This document shows positions 1 to 10,430 of a stretch of 64,000 bases of DNA, in pieces. Within the stretch, counting starts at the first letter, position 1, and the number at the start of each line of letters is the position of its first letter. The notes beneath the pieces are model-generated. The model worked only from the letters and a program-made list of their open reading frames with translations, did not search any database and had not been told where the DNA came from. The DNA is from Erodium maritimum (taxonomy: Eukaryota > Streptophyta > Magnoliopsida > Geraniales > Geraniaceae), in NCBI GenBank assembly GCA_963921825.1, contig OY997590.1:36039039-36103038 (forward strand), read 5' to 3'. The position numbers and the translations under genes were made by a program.

Positions 1-12
1 ATAATGCTTAAT

Positions 13-2958
13 TCAATGTCCATTAACTAAAAATGGGGGCCGTGTTCCATCACAAATTTCTACCGCCCCTTTTGATAAGACTCGAGTCACTTTATAGGGC
101 CCGCTCCACTTGGACACGAGCTTTCCAGAGAAGATCTTCAACCGAGAGTTATAGAGAAGGACCCTATCGCCCTCCTTAAACTCTCTTTGCACAATCTTCT
201 TATCATGGGCGATCTTGGTGCGCTCCTTGTATAACTCAGTGCTGAAATAAGACAGGGACCTAAACTCGTCCAGCTCATTAATCTGCATCAACCTCTTTTC
301 AGCACAAAGATTAGCATCAAAATTTAAAAACTTAAGCGCCCAATATGCTTTATGTTGTAACTCTAACGGTAAGTGACATGACTTCCCATATACCATCTTA
401 TACGGTGACATTCCAATAGGGGTTTTATACGCTGTTCTATATGCCCAAAGTGCATCATCTAACTTTTGTGCCCAATTTTTCCTAGACATGTCAACAGTCT
501 TTTCTAAAATACTTTTTAATTCCCTATTGGTAACTTCCACCTGCCCGCTAGTTTGGGGATGATAGGGTGTAGCTAAGCGATGGGTGACTCCATATTGATT
601 TAGAAGTTTCCAAAATATTTTATTGCAAAAGTGTTTCCCACCATCGCTTACTATTGCCCTGGGTGTGCCAAACCGGGAAAAAATGTGCTTCTTAAGGAAA
701 GCAACTACCGGCTTGGCATCATTAGTGGGTAAGGCTATCGCCTCTACCCATTTAGACACATAATCTACTGCAACTAGTACATATTCCATACCGTTAGATC
801 TAGGGAATGAACCCATGAAATCAATGTTCCACACATCGAACAACTCTACCTCTATGGTCACATTCAGAGGCATCTCATGCTTCTTTGATATATTTCCCGT
901 TCTTTGGCACCTGTCACATTGCTCAACAAACCGAATAGCATGATGAAATAAGCTAGGCCAATAAGAACCTGATTGAAGTACCTTTTGAGCTGTCCTCTGT
1001 GGTCCAAAATGACCCCCTACATCACCCCCGTGGCATTGATGCAAAATAGCTTCTTGCTCCTCTTCGGGGACACATCTTCTCACCATTTGATCTGCACAAA
1101 TTTTAAACAGAAAAGGGTCATCCCAAAAATAATTTTTTACATCATGTAAGAATTTGTTCTTCTGGTAGGGTTTCATGTCAGGAATTAGAGCACCAGTTTC
1201 CAAGTAGTTTGCAAAACTTGCAAACCACGGGGCTTCGATGTGCTTTGCCTGGAATAGGTGCTCATCTGGAGACTCCTCATTTATAGGCTTACTAAGCTCT
1301 TCATATGGATTCTCAATTCTAGACAGGTGGTCTGCTATCACATTCTCTACTCCTTTCTTATCCCGTATTTCCAAATCAAATTCTTGTAGAAGTAAGATCC
1401 ACCTTAGCAATCTAGGCTTAGCATCCTTCTTGCTAAACAGGTACTTAAGAGCTGCATGGTCAGTGTATACTATAACCTTTGATAAGACAAGATAGGGGTG
1501 AAATTTATCACATGCAAATACCACAACTAATAGTTCTTTTTCAGTAGTAGCATAATTTAATTGCGCCTCATTGAGAACTCTACTAGCATAGTATATGGTA
1601 TGAAAAACCTTATCTTTCCTTTGCCCTAAAACTGCTCCTACCGCTATATCACTAGCATCACAGATCAATTCAAAGGGTAGAGACCAGTCGGGACTGACCA
1701 TTACAGGTGCATTTACCAATTTTTCTTTTAAGGTTAAGAAGCTTTTCAAACATGCGTCATCAAAATTGAAAGGATTATCTTTTACTAGCAAATTACATAA
1801 TGGTTTTGAGATTTTAGAAAATCCCTTTATAAATCTTCTATAAAACCCTGCATGTCCTAAGAAACTTCTAATTCCTTTTACATTAATAGGCGGAGGTAAT
1901 TTACCTATTACATCTACTTTGGCCTTATCTACCTCAATCCCTTTTGAGGAGATTTTATGGCCTAAAACGATTCCCTGTTGTACCATAAGATGACATTTTT
2001 CCCAATTAAGAACAAGGTTTGTTTCTTCACATCTAGTCAACACTTTATCCAAATTATTTAAACAATCATCAAACGAAGAACCAAACATAGAGAAATCATC
2101 CATAAATACTTCAAGGTAATCACCAATCATATCATGAAAAATAGCAGTCATGCATCTTTGAAATGTAGCAGGTGCATTACACAAACCAAACGGCATTCTC
2201 CTATATGCAAATGTTCCATAAGGGCAAGTTAAAGTTGTTTTCTCTTGATCCTCGGGAGCTATAGCTATTTGATTATACCCACTATATCCATCTAGAAAGC
2301 AATAATATTCATGACCAGCTAATTTTTCTAACATCTGATCAATAAAAGGCAAAGGAAAATGGTCTTTTCGGGTGGCATCGTTTAATTTTCTATAGTCTAT
2401 ACATACTCTCCACCCTGTAACAGTTCTAGTAGGAATTAGTTCATTCTTATCGTTTGTTACTACCGTCATCCCCCCTTTCTTAGGCACACATTGAATAGGA
2501 CTAACCCAAGCACTATCAGAGATGGGATAGATAATACCTGCATCGAGTAGCTTAATAATTTCCTTTTTTACTACCTCTTGCATTAATGGGTTGAGCCTCC
2601 TTTGTGGTTGCACAGTTGGTTTGTAGGTATCTTCCATTAAAATCTTGTGCATACATGTTGACGGGCTGATTCCTCTAATGTCAGCTACTGTCCATCCAAA
2701 GGCCTTTTTATGTTCCTTGAGCACCCTCATTAGCTTTTCCTCCTGTAGAGAAGACAATTCAGAAGAAATTATTACAGGTAAAGTACTGTCTTCATTTAAA
2801 AACATATATTTTAAATTATCTGGGAGGGGTTTTAATTCAAGCTCCGGGGCTTGCTCAACAGAGGGTTTTAGCATAGGCCCTTGCCTCGCCTCCAAGGTGA
2901 GACGAGTGTGGGGTCTATCCCTCTTTCTTGGAGGGCATGCTTCCAAGAGATTGACCAT
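13..2958 (-). CDS. Athila pol: reverse transcriptase, RNase H and integrase
   Basis: A 981-residue frame without internal stops. The RT region begins near residue 120 and carries the catalytic FMDD at 285-288. RNase H starts near 430 with a CDAS motif. The integrase has an H-H-C-C zinc finger (His650, Cys681 and Cys684 visible) and a core with D713, D772 and E808 as the likely catalytic triad. It is in the same frame as the upstream gag and is separated from it by one TAG and five sense codons, so the methionine at 2958 is only the first ATG after the stop and may not be a real start. The frame ends in TGA at 13-15, and sense codons in the same frame continue to the window edge. That TGA is therefore probably a late nonsense change; the usual C-terminal residues of the family follow it. 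The product would copy and integrate the element in virus-like particles and the nucleus. Confidence 0.92.
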   Translation of the reverse strand: MVNLLEACPPRKRDRPHTRLTLEARQGPMLKPSVEQAPELELKPLPDNLKYMFLNEDSTLPVIISSELSSLQEEKLMRVLKEHKKAFGWTVADIRGISPSTCMHKILMEDTYKPTVQPQRRLNPLMQEVVKKEIIKLLDAGIIYPISDSAWVSPIQCVPKKGGMTVVTNDKNELIPTRTVTGWRVCIDYRKLNDATRKDHFPLPFIDQMLEKLAGHEYYCFLDGYSGYNQIAIAPEDQEKTTLTCPYGTFAYRRMPFGLCNAPATFQRCMTAIFHDMIGDYLEVFMDDFSMFGSSFDDCLNNLDKVLTRCEETNLVLNWEKCHLMVQQGIVLGHKISSKGIEVDKAKVDVIGKLPPPINVKGIRSFLGHAGFYRRFIKGFSKISKPLCNLLVKDNPFNFDDACLKSFLTLKEKLVNAPVMVSPDWSLPFELICDASDIAVGAVLGQRKDKVFHTIYYASRVLNEAQLNYATTEKELLVVVFACDKFHPYLVLSKVIVYTDHAALKYLFSKKDAKPRLLRWILLLQEFDLEIRDKKGVENVIADHLSRIENPYEELSKPINEESPDEHLFQAKHIEAPWFASFANYLETGALIPDMKPYQKNKFLHDVKNYFWDDPFLFKICADQMVRRCVPEEEQEAILHQCHGGDVGGHFGPQRTAQKVLQSGSYWPSLFHHAIRFVEQCDRCQRTGNISKKHEMPLNVTIEVELFDVWNIDFMGSFPRSNGMEYVLVAVDYVSKWVEAIALPTNDAKPVVAFLKKHIFSRFGTPRAIVSDGGKHFCNKIFWKLLNQYGVTHRLATPYHPQTSGQVEVTNRELKSILEKTVDMSRKNWAQKLDDALWAYRTAYKTPIGMSPYKMVYGKSCHLPLELQHKAYWALKFLNFDANLCAEKRLMQINELDEFRSLSYFSTELYKERTKIAHDKKIVQREFKEGDRVLLYNSRLKIFSGKLVSKWSGPYKVTRVLSKGAVEICDGTRPPFLVNGH

Positions 2959-2973
2959 CTCTGCTTCCTTATC

Positions 2974-5472
2974 CTACATAAGATCGCAAGTGGTTGTATC
3001 CTCATTAATTAAACACACCAATAAAGGATCATCAGGAACAAAATTTTCCTGCACTACAGAATCAACCAAATCAATTCTATAACAAGTATCATCAATTATA
3101 GCATGTTTAAGGGATCTGAAAACATTAAAAACCACTTCGTCTTTGCCATATCGGATGGTCAATTTCCCTTGCTCTACATCAATAAGAGCTCGGGCTGTGG
3201 CCAAGAATGGTCTCCCTAGGATTAGGGGAATCTCATAATCTTCCTGCATGTCCAAGATAACAAAGTCAGCAGGGAAAATAAATTTGTCAACTTTTACCAA
3301 CACATCTTCCACAATCCCTCTAGGGTACTTAATAGATCTATCAGCTAGTTGTAGGGACATAGAAGTTGGTTTTAATTCCTCTTTCAATCCTAATTGCTTA
3401 AAAATATTTAAAGGCATCAAATTTATACTAGCCCCTAAATCACACAAAGCTTTTGCAAATGAAAGGGAACCCATTTCACATGGTATAGTGAAGCTACCTT
3501 GGTCTTTCAATTTAGGAGGTAGTTTATTCTGCAAGATAGCAGAACACTCCTCACTTAAATTCACCCTTTCATGCTCTTGGTATTTCCTTTTATTAGATAT
3601 AATATCCTTCAAGAATTTTGCATAAATAGGCATGTTTTTAATTGCATCAAGAAAAGGAATATTAATCTCAAGCTTCCTAAACACATTCAAGAATTTAGCA
3701 TACTGATCATCATGCTTAGATTTCTTAATAATAGAGGGGAAAGGAAGATGTGGAGTCCGGGTTTCTGAATCAACCACGGGCTCCCTTACCTTCCTACCTG
3801 TGGAGTGCTCTCTGCTTACTACCTCTGTTAAGTGTTCTTGCTCTTGATCTTGAATTTGTTCTACAGAGATTTCTGGGGGTAGCTCTTTCCCATGCTCCTT
3901 CTCTTCTGGTTCCACCACCTTACCACTCCTTGTAGTAATTGCATGCGCATTTTCTCTAGGATTCCTCTCGGTGTCACTAGGTAGGGATCCAGGAGATCTA
4001 TAGTTTGCTGTTGTGGCAACTTGTCCTAGCTGAGTATTTACTGATTTATAGTTGTTATCTGCTTCAGCTTGTTTCCTAAGAAGCTCCCTTATCTGCTGAT
4101 CTTTTTCCTCCAACCGCTTATGGATTTTCCTATTCTCCTCATCCTGTATCCTATTCTTCTCCTCCTGTATCCTATTCTTCTCCTCTTGTACCTGCAGCAT
4201 TTTTAGAATTAAAGAAGTTGGGTCAGAAGGGGATTGTTGGTTACCTGAATTTTGCTGAGGTTGAGGATTTCTCTGCTGGCTGGCCTGATTTTGAGATCTC
4301 TGATTGAATCCGGGAGGTGTGGGATTTTGGCTTCTTTGATTCTGATCTCCTCCCCATTTTAGCTCGGGGCGATCTTTCCAACCCTCATTATAAGTGTTGG
4401 AATAAGGATCGTACTTCCTCCCTTGGTTGCCATTATGATTCACCCAGTTAGCCTCCTCATGGTCCATTGGACTATGCTGTGGTGGTTGTCCCTGCATGCC
4501 TGCCATCATCAGCTTCATTTCTTTCAATTGCTCCATGACTTGAATTATTTCTGCTGCTGAATTGACTGAATTGACTGTAGGCCCTCCAGGTGCTCTTTCC
4601 GAATGCCAAGCATCATTGGCCATTATATTATCTAGAATCTCTTGGCATTCCTGTAGAGTGTGTTTGGTGAACGAACCACCAGATGCGGCGTTCAGCTCTG
4701 CTTGACTTGGTCTGTTTAACCCTTGGTAGAATGTCTGCAGCTGCAACCACAACTCTTGTCCATGGTGAGGACACTTCCTCATGAGTCCTTGATATCTCGC
4801 CCAAGCTTCTGCTAGTGATTCAAAATTTGATTGAGCAAAATTCTGGATCTTGGCTCTGAGCTCCTCAGTCTTCCTGGGCGAGTAGAATCTGGCTAGAAAT
4901 TTTTGTGATAGATCGGCCCATGTTGTGATTGCGTGGTTAGGCAGGCTTGCAATCCAGTCTGCTGCTTCATCTCTTAGAGTAAACTTGAAGACCCGCAGTT
5001 TAATTGCTTCGTCTGTCACTCCATTGTACCTGAAAGTAGCACAAATCTCATTAAATTTAGTCAGATGTGCAGCAGGATCGGGATCCGTGTTTGGATTTCC
5101 GCTAAATGTATGTTGTAGGAGTAATTGGATGGTAGAGGTTTTAATCTCGAAGGTGTGAGCTTCCACTGGTGGGTGGAGAATGATCTGATGTATGTTATTG
5201 GTATGAGGTGTTCCATAATCGCAGAGATATCTTGGTGGCTCCGCGACAGTTATAGGTTCCGCTTGTTGATTTCTTTGGACCACCTGATTATTCTGTTGTC
5301 CACCTCCTTCATTTTGCCTAGTGGCATCAGTGCCCACATTTTCCATTGTGTCTGAATTGACACTTCCCTCACCAAGTTTCTTCTTTAAAGCTCTTATCTT
5401 CAATTGTCCTGCTTCTCGTAAATCTGTATCACTAAGCAAATCACTTGGAGTGGATTTAGATCTTGTGAGCAT
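2974..5472 (-). CDS. Athila gag with C-terminal aspartic protease
   Basis: An 832-residue frame. The retrotransposon gag (capsid-like) domain covers about residues 135-270. A Gln/Asn-rich stretch at about 370-415 is followed by a predicted coiled coil at about 421-475 that contains the repeated block EEKNRIQ. The protease lies near 650-770 with the active-site motif CDLGASINLMP at 677, the D-L-G form usual in Athila. No CCHC zinc knuckle is visible. The start is the ATG at 5470-5472, only about 70 bases downstream of the primer-binding site, so the RNA leader after the PBS is very short. The stop is TAG at 2974-2976 and pol continues in the same frame. Gag would form the particle and the protease would process the polyprotein. 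Confidence 0.92.
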   Translation of the reverse strand: MLTRSKSTPSDLLSDTDLREAGQLKIRALKKKLGEGSVNSDTMENVGTDATRQNEGGGQQNNQVVQRNQQAEPITVAEPPRYLCDYGTPHTNNIHQIILHPPVEAHTFEIKTSTIQLLLQHTFSGNPNTDPDPAAHLTKFNEICATFRYNGVTDEAIKLRVFKFTLRDEAADWIASLPNHAITTWADLSQKFLARFYSPRKTEELRAKIQNFAQSNFESLAEAWARYQGLMRKCPHHGQELWLQLQTFYQGLNRPSQAELNAASGGSFTKHTLQECQEILDNIMANDAWHSERAPGGPTVNSVNSAAEIIQVMEQLKEMKLMMAGMQGQPPQHSPMDHEEANWVNHNGNQGRKYDPYSNTYNEGWKDRPELKWGGDQNQRSQNPTPPGFNQRSQNQASQQRNPQPQQNSGNQQSPSDPTSLILKMLQVQEEKNRIQEEKNRIQDEENRKIHKRLEEKDQQIRELLRKQAEADNNYKSVNTQLGQVATTANYRSPGSLPSDTERNPRENAHAITTRSGKVVEPEEKEHGKELPPEISVEQIQDQEQEHLTEVVSREHSTGRKVREPVVDSETRTPHLPFPSIIKKSKHDDQYAKFLNVFRKLEINIPFLDAIKNMPIYAKFLKDIISNKRKYQEHERVNLSEECSAILQNKLPPKLKDQGSFTIPCEMGSLSFAKALCDLGASINLMPLNIFKQLGLKEELKPTSMSLQLADRSIKYPRGIVEDVLVKVDKFIFPADFVILDMQEDYEIPLILGRPFLATARALIDVEQGKLTIRYGKDEVVFNVFRSLKHAIIDDTCYRIDLVDSVVQENFVPDDPLLVCLINEDTTTCDLM

Positions 5473-5544
5473 AAATTAAAAAGCAAAAATTAAAAAGTGA
5501 AATAGTCGAAACACAACTTTTATAGAAAGGGTTGGCTCAATTGC

Positions 5545-5562
5545 TCCCCGGCAACGGCGCCA
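5545..5562 (-). other. Primer-binding site of the Athila element (tRNA-Asp)
   Basis: The plus strand here equals the 3' end of plant tRNA-Asp including the added CCA, so the element's sense strand pairs with it over 18 bases. A six-base spacer (5563-5568) separates it from the LTR end at 5569. This fixes both the direction of the element and the inner LTR border. Confidence 0.93.
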
Positions 5563-5568
5563 TTAACT

Positions 5569-6925
5569 TGACGCCCTGCGTTTTTAACACAGAAAAGGAC
5601 ACGGCAAGCGTACCGGTCGTCAAGTAGTATTTTTGGAATTTAAGTTCCGGATTATCGTACCCAAGGGAGCACGAGTCAAGCACGTTCTATCTCAAAGTTG
5701 TTGTCAAGCTATCTCGATTAAAAGATGGTTTTGTTTTAAATCATAAAAAGTAAATAGTGAATGAAATGACAATGAACAAGTACTCGCAAAGCTTAGAAGA
5801 GTTTTAATTCAGAGAAAAAGTCATCTAAGGTCGTGGGTTCATAGAGACCGTTTCCAATGCATTTAAATGACGATGAACATTGTGCAGTTGTTCTGATTTT
5901 AAGGGCAACGAATTATCTCTCAAACTAGTCCTAACTCCTCACGTTGTTTCGGACCCTAATGGAATCTAACCACCCAGCTCTCACGAATCAGGATGTAGGG
6001 AGACCCAAAGCATTACGTTCCTTGATAATTTCTAACTTTCGGTTTGAACCCTATGGTTATTGCAATCGTGTTAACCTAGCTATCACTAGTCTAGATTTAA
6101 AACCAATTTGTATAAGATCTCTGACCTAATTGCAACCCACCTCTCACGAGTGTCAGATTGCAATTCCCACCTTCTATCAGGCCTACCCGGGAGATAGAGC
6201 ATTAAGTTCAAATCTAATACAAACCCTAAATCAAATCATTCTACACAATCCTCAGTCATGCAATCAAACACATTGGAAAACTAATCTCTAATCCCCCATA
6301 ACCCTAGATTATGGGGTTTTAGTTACTCATGAGCAAGGAAGAAGAAAACACCATTGATGAACATAGACAAAGCTTCATAATTGAACAAAGTAGAGAAATA
6401 CAATACCCAATATTTGATTACAATGATGTTCTTCAAGTGGAAATCCTCTCCTTTAGCTTGCTCTCAACTCTCCCCTCTTCTTAGCTCTCAAAATTGCAAG
6501 TTAGCTCTATTGGAGGCTGATTTTTAGGTTTAAAAAGTCTAAAACTCGAAACTGAAGCGTTTTGGGAAACTGCTCTGCGCGCGCGTCACGGCTCCGTGAT
6601 GGCATCCGTCACGGATGCCGTCACGGATCCGTGATGGAGCAGAACGAATTGGCGAATTCTGGGTCTTCGTCACGGCTCCGTGAACCTACCCGTGACGGGT
6701 TCGGTCACGGATCCGTGAGGATGTCCTTCAGCTGCTCCTCAAGTTTATAACTTCGAATTTGTCCCCCTTTTGACTTGTTTTTGCTCGTATCCATGCTATA
6801 ACCTGTGAAACACGAGAAGTGCTGGAAACGAGTAAAATACGAGAGAATGAGACACTAATGGGCTAAAATCAACGATAAAATCCCTCTAAATGTGGCATTT
6901 TTAATGCCAAGATGCGTCCGCATCA
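5569..6925 (-). repeat. 5' LTR of the Athila element (1357 bp)
   Basis: The LTR has TG/CA ends on both strands. It starts at 6925 (sense TGATGCGGACGC) and ends at 5569 next to the PBS spacer. It should hold the promoter and the RNA start. About 205-345 bases into it from its 5' end there is a GC-rich cluster of palindromes (6584-6720) described under findings. The second LTR is outside the window, so the age cannot be judged. Short plus-strand frames here (for example 5944-6129) are not genes. Confidence 0.9.
6584..6720. repeat. Cluster of TCACGG-type palindromes in the Athila LTR
   Basis: Two perfect 14-bp palindromes TCACGGATCCGTGA lie at 6621-6634 and 6705-6718. Related near-palindromes lie at about 6585-6599, 6605-6619 and 6668-6683, plus the inverted core CCCGTGACGGG near 6689-6699. 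All contain CG dinucleotides, and the cluster is much more GC-rich than the rest of the LTR. It may be protein-binding sites or only a local repeat. Confidence 0.75.
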
Positions 6926-7140
6926 GAGGTCATGAATAGGAAAATCATATACGAAGAAGAAAGAACCGAGTACTAATTTTGGTATAGTTTTTGCCCTCAT
7001 TTCATTTCTATCAAAGTCATAAAATCAACTACAAGGTCCACATATATATCTAAACATGAGCAACTTGTTGGTGACTCATGTGCCATATGTCCAGTAGATA
7101 ATGGTGGTGGCCATTTTGAGTTACATGTGTTTTTACAACA
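6926..7140 (-). repeat. 3' LTR piece of copia C1 (interrupted by Athila)
   Basis: The piece at 6926-6975 is the reverse complement of LTR sequence found again in C2 at 29650-29700 and 33160-33210 (shared core GTACTCGGTTCTTTC), which identifies all three as LTRs of one family. By comparison about 70 bases of the LTR 3' end are missing here and should lie on the far side of the Athila insertion. The short minus frame 6997-7257 is not a gene. Confidence 0.8.
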
Positions 7141-8344
7141 CTCCCCCTTGGACACCACCATTAACGAATACATCAAATACGCCTTAAGTTGCCTCGTTAA
7201 AAACCTCCTCAGGAAAACCCTGTGGGACAAAACTTGGATAAGGAAAAAATAGTACAACGCACAAAATTTGTCTCCCCCTGACTTCAGACAGGTTACTTTG
7301 GTTGTTCGGTTGAGTCGACGTACTCTAATCTTGAATATTAATTTCTCAACAAGTGGACGTCAGGAAAGCCATACCGAGTAGAGTGTTTCTTCCATTTAGT
7401 CAATTCTGGTGAGTTGGACGTGCATAACGGCTGCCTCGTTAAAAACCTTTCCAGGAAACCTCATGGGACAAAACCTGAATAAGGGAAAAAGAGTGCAGCG
7501 TACGGAAAACATACTCCTCCTGACTGTCGCTCCCCCTGAAGACCGACTGAGTAACCTCGTTAACTTGCGAAGTCGACTCATATTATCTTGTACACCGATT
7601 TTCCCAAAAACTGATGTTGCTCAAATTTTAGTGAATCAAACCTATAGGAGTTTCACTACGTGATTCTGATTGACGTCAATCTCATGACTCTTCTGGAGTT
7701 CATGATAAAAGGATTTCTGAGCAGCTAATGGTTGCAACCAGAACACTGTACACTGAAAAACTGTCTTCCCAAACTACAACCGTCCTGGGACATGTTTTGC
7801 AGATCTGCTTCTGTCTCAAAACCGGTCGCTTTTGAGCTCAAAACTGGCTAGCACATTTACTGCGAATTTTCTGTCAGGCCTTGTACATTTTAACGTCTCA
7901 AATTTAGATATGGTACTTCAGGACCAAATATCTTTTCATCTCTTTAAGACAAATGAGATCCTATATAGGATCTAAAATATCGATCGATCGTTTGAATATC
8001 AAGTAAAATACGCTTCAGGCGTTTCTGAGAATATGGATCCGTTTTAAGTATGCTCGATCTTCAGGCCGAGGCAATGCTTCATCATCAAAACTTTCATTTG
8101 AAAGTATTTCTTTAGACATACTGCAGTTTCAAGGACCTCTTCAGGAGTCCATATATTATCGACCCACACTACTTACTGAGTACATGATTTCTCATACCAT
8201 GTCTCATTACCTCATGCAAATCAAACCCTTCAGAGAGTCATTTCTCTATATAATCATAAATACTTTGGGGAATGGCATTGCTTCTGGCAATTTAAATTTT
8301 CAAGGGATTTGCTTTAGGCAAGTTGCAATACTTCAGGCAATGCA
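6926..8344 (-). mobile_element. Copia C1, 3' part: 3' LTR piece, polypurine tract and decayed pol end
   Basis: Read on the minus strand, a GGGGGAG polypurine tract (7141-7151) precedes an LTR start TGTTGTAAAAAC at 7140. The LTR runs down to 6926, where Athila interrupts it. Upstream the region has no readable polymerase, but shows the repeated block with cgttaaaaacc and gggacaaaac seen near the 3' end of many plant copia elements. That block is present twice (about 7187-7292 and 7432-7542), which suggests a tandem duplication of about 245 bp. The rest of C1 continues at 29176 after the Gypsy-A insertion, as shown by the atgca target duplication. Confidence 0.8.
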
Positions 8345-8592
8345 TGTAAGAACCACTCCCGGTCAACGCCAGTCAAACCGACGAAAAACAGGAAAATTTA
8401 AATTTTTTTAAGACAGACACTTAAATGAACATAAATTTGACCCCGAGGGTCATACCGGACTTAAGTTGACCCCGATATCGACTAAAGTGAGTTCCGGGGG
8501 ACTCAGGGCAACTTTCTGACCAATTTGGGAAATGTTGACTTTTCGCTGGAAAAGTCAACCGAGCGACGTTTTGGTCCATTCGAGGTCCGTTT
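8345..8592 (+). repeat. Gypsy-A 5' LTR, first segment
   Basis: This is the outer 248 bp of the LTR, up to the copia-B copy 1 insertion. It contains a near-duplicate of a Gypsy-B LTR block (the TTTTCGCTGGAAAAGTCAACC region near 8538). The cgttt at 8588-8592 is the left copy of the copia-B copy 1 target duplication. Confidence 0.88.
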
Positions 8593-10279
8593 TGTTGGGT
8601 CTCGAGGTAGGGTTGGAGATGAACCAACTCGCAGCGGAAAATAAAGGAAAACCAAGAGACGATTAAAACCATGAAACAACTAACAAATAATGGATTCACA
8701 AGAGAAAAATTCAGCACTAGTTCTTACCAAAACAAGAACACCGGGTAACGAATGATTGGCTTGAGTCTCCAAGACGCCTACGTATCCACATGGGAATCAA
8801 ATCCACGTAGTTCTTCTCTTTGAGGACTCAAGAACACAAAATGGAGGTGGGAGCTTGCCAAACCCGAAATTGCAAGGGAAGGGAGAGAGAAGTTGTGTTT
8901 CCTATTCTTGTCTTGTGTTTGTTATGTTGAAAAAAGATGACTTAAACATAACAAAACCCATACTTGTCCAACTAAAAGCATGGGACAAGTATGGTGTCAA
9001 GTAAGGTGTAAATAGGACAAAGTATGACAAGACAAGATTGGGTTAGGTGGTGAATAACCAACACCTTAATCCTTGTCTTTCTTGCTTAGTACTAATTAAT
9101 CAAGACTTGATTAATTAGTTCCATGGGCCTTGGTTGCATGGGCCTTTCATGGGCCTCTTGGAACATGGCCCGTGGCTATTTCCAACGAGGTCCCGTGATT
9201 CGTTCATCGCCTCTAAGCCTTCCATACCGGAAATGTCCAACATTATCCGACGCGATCAATCCCAAGACTCCAAGCCTTGTCTCGATCCGTAAAGTCCTAT
9301 TCACTTACGGGCACATGACCCAAAACCCAGTTTTGGTCATGTCCCGAGACAACTCCCTTTTGGCCATTCTCCATAAATGTGTCAATGAGTTTCATCCTCC
9401 GGTGTGACCCTTAGGTTTATGCATGTCAATAGATCAACGTAAAATCCCATTTTACTTGATCCTATTTAAGTGGAAACTAACGAGACTTTAGTATTGCCTG
9501 ACACTACATAACGAATCGACCCTGTCAATTCTAACCTTTCCGTCGTCCCTGTCATTATCCTTTTATCTCCGATATCCTGATTGAGATAAGGCATAGAGCC
9601 GTCATCCTTATTATTCTCAATCACCGTTCCTTGATATGTGAGATGACTGAAGATATGATACCCAGTATCATGTGCATGTCCATGCTATTCTTCCAGTCAC
9701 TCTCGATCAAGCGGCCGAGAACCGATATCTTTCTCATACCTTAGTATGAGGGATAAATCCCTTAGCCGTCTTTCGTGTCACTCATGTAGCCCGTCCCCAA
9801 GCCAATCCTGGCCGTTATGGAAGCCCTGTTACGGACAACGTTAGGCTCAGGTCAAACTCAGTTGTTCACTACATAGCGATCACAAAGACTCCTTGGTCTA
9901 AGGATACATGACAAGCTACAACACTGAATATGTTCATGACTTAATCTATGGCACATATTCAAGGCGGGTCATCCAATATCATGTCCCACATGATATCTAT
10001 GATCAGACTCCGGAATCACATTCCAATGACTAACAGAACGTAAGCCATAAAGAGCAATCTTTCATACTAGTCGCTTCTAGTGAAGCTTTGTTGACTAGGG
10101 ACCCATCGAGTGTGATCTATCTCGATCTATGGTTCTATTCGCATGGTGGGCATAGATCAGAGCACACGTCGATATATTACTCCAACACATAAGTAATATA
10201 AAGTCGCTTTAATTTTATTGCTAACGATGATATGTACATTTGGACATTTAGGATTGAACTACGGGCACTAAGACTAACA
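8593..10279 (-). repeat. Copia-B copy 1, left LTR (3' LTR in element sense)
   Basis: The LTR is 1687 bp with TG/CA ends. The sense strand starts TGTTAGTCTTAGTGCCC at 10279 and ends at 8593. A plus-strand frame of up to 94 codons (9123-9407) is antisense to the element and appears in several LTR copies only because the LTRs are alike. Confidence 0.92.
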
Positions 10280-10430
10280 ATCTCCCACTTGCCCTAGTTC
10301 CAATCTAAACTCCAATATGTCCCCATGGACTTTACATGTCTAACATGTTCAGGCAGTGACACTGCCTTAGTCAAAGGGTTGGCTATGTTATCATTTGTTG
10401 CAATATCGGTTATCTTCACTTCACCTTAGT

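Larger units (their letters stand above)
1..6925 (-). mobile_element. Athila-type Ty3/gypsy retrotransposon, 5' LTR to end of pol (3' end outside window)
   Basis: Read on the minus strand the order is 5' LTR (6925 to 5569), primer-binding site complementary to the 3' end of plant tRNA-Asp, gag with protease, then RT, RNase H and integrase. The gag domain, the D-L-G protease motif, the FMDD RT motif and the tRNA-Asp primer are all typical of the Athila lineage. The 3' LTR and any env-like region lie left of the window. It is inserted in the 3' LTR of copia C1: the bases just outside the LTR (gaggt, 6926-6930) continue C1 LTR sequence and are probably the right copy of the target duplication, but the left copy is not visible. 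The coding region is the best preserved in the window. Confidence 0.93.

Noticed and set aside
9123..9407. A 94-codon plus-strand frame found in most copia-B LTRs (also 15894, 20055, 26775 and shorter at 38012 and 44784).
   Set aside because: It is antisense to the element, has no known motif, and its recurrence is explained by LTR homology; it is shortened in the youngest copy.
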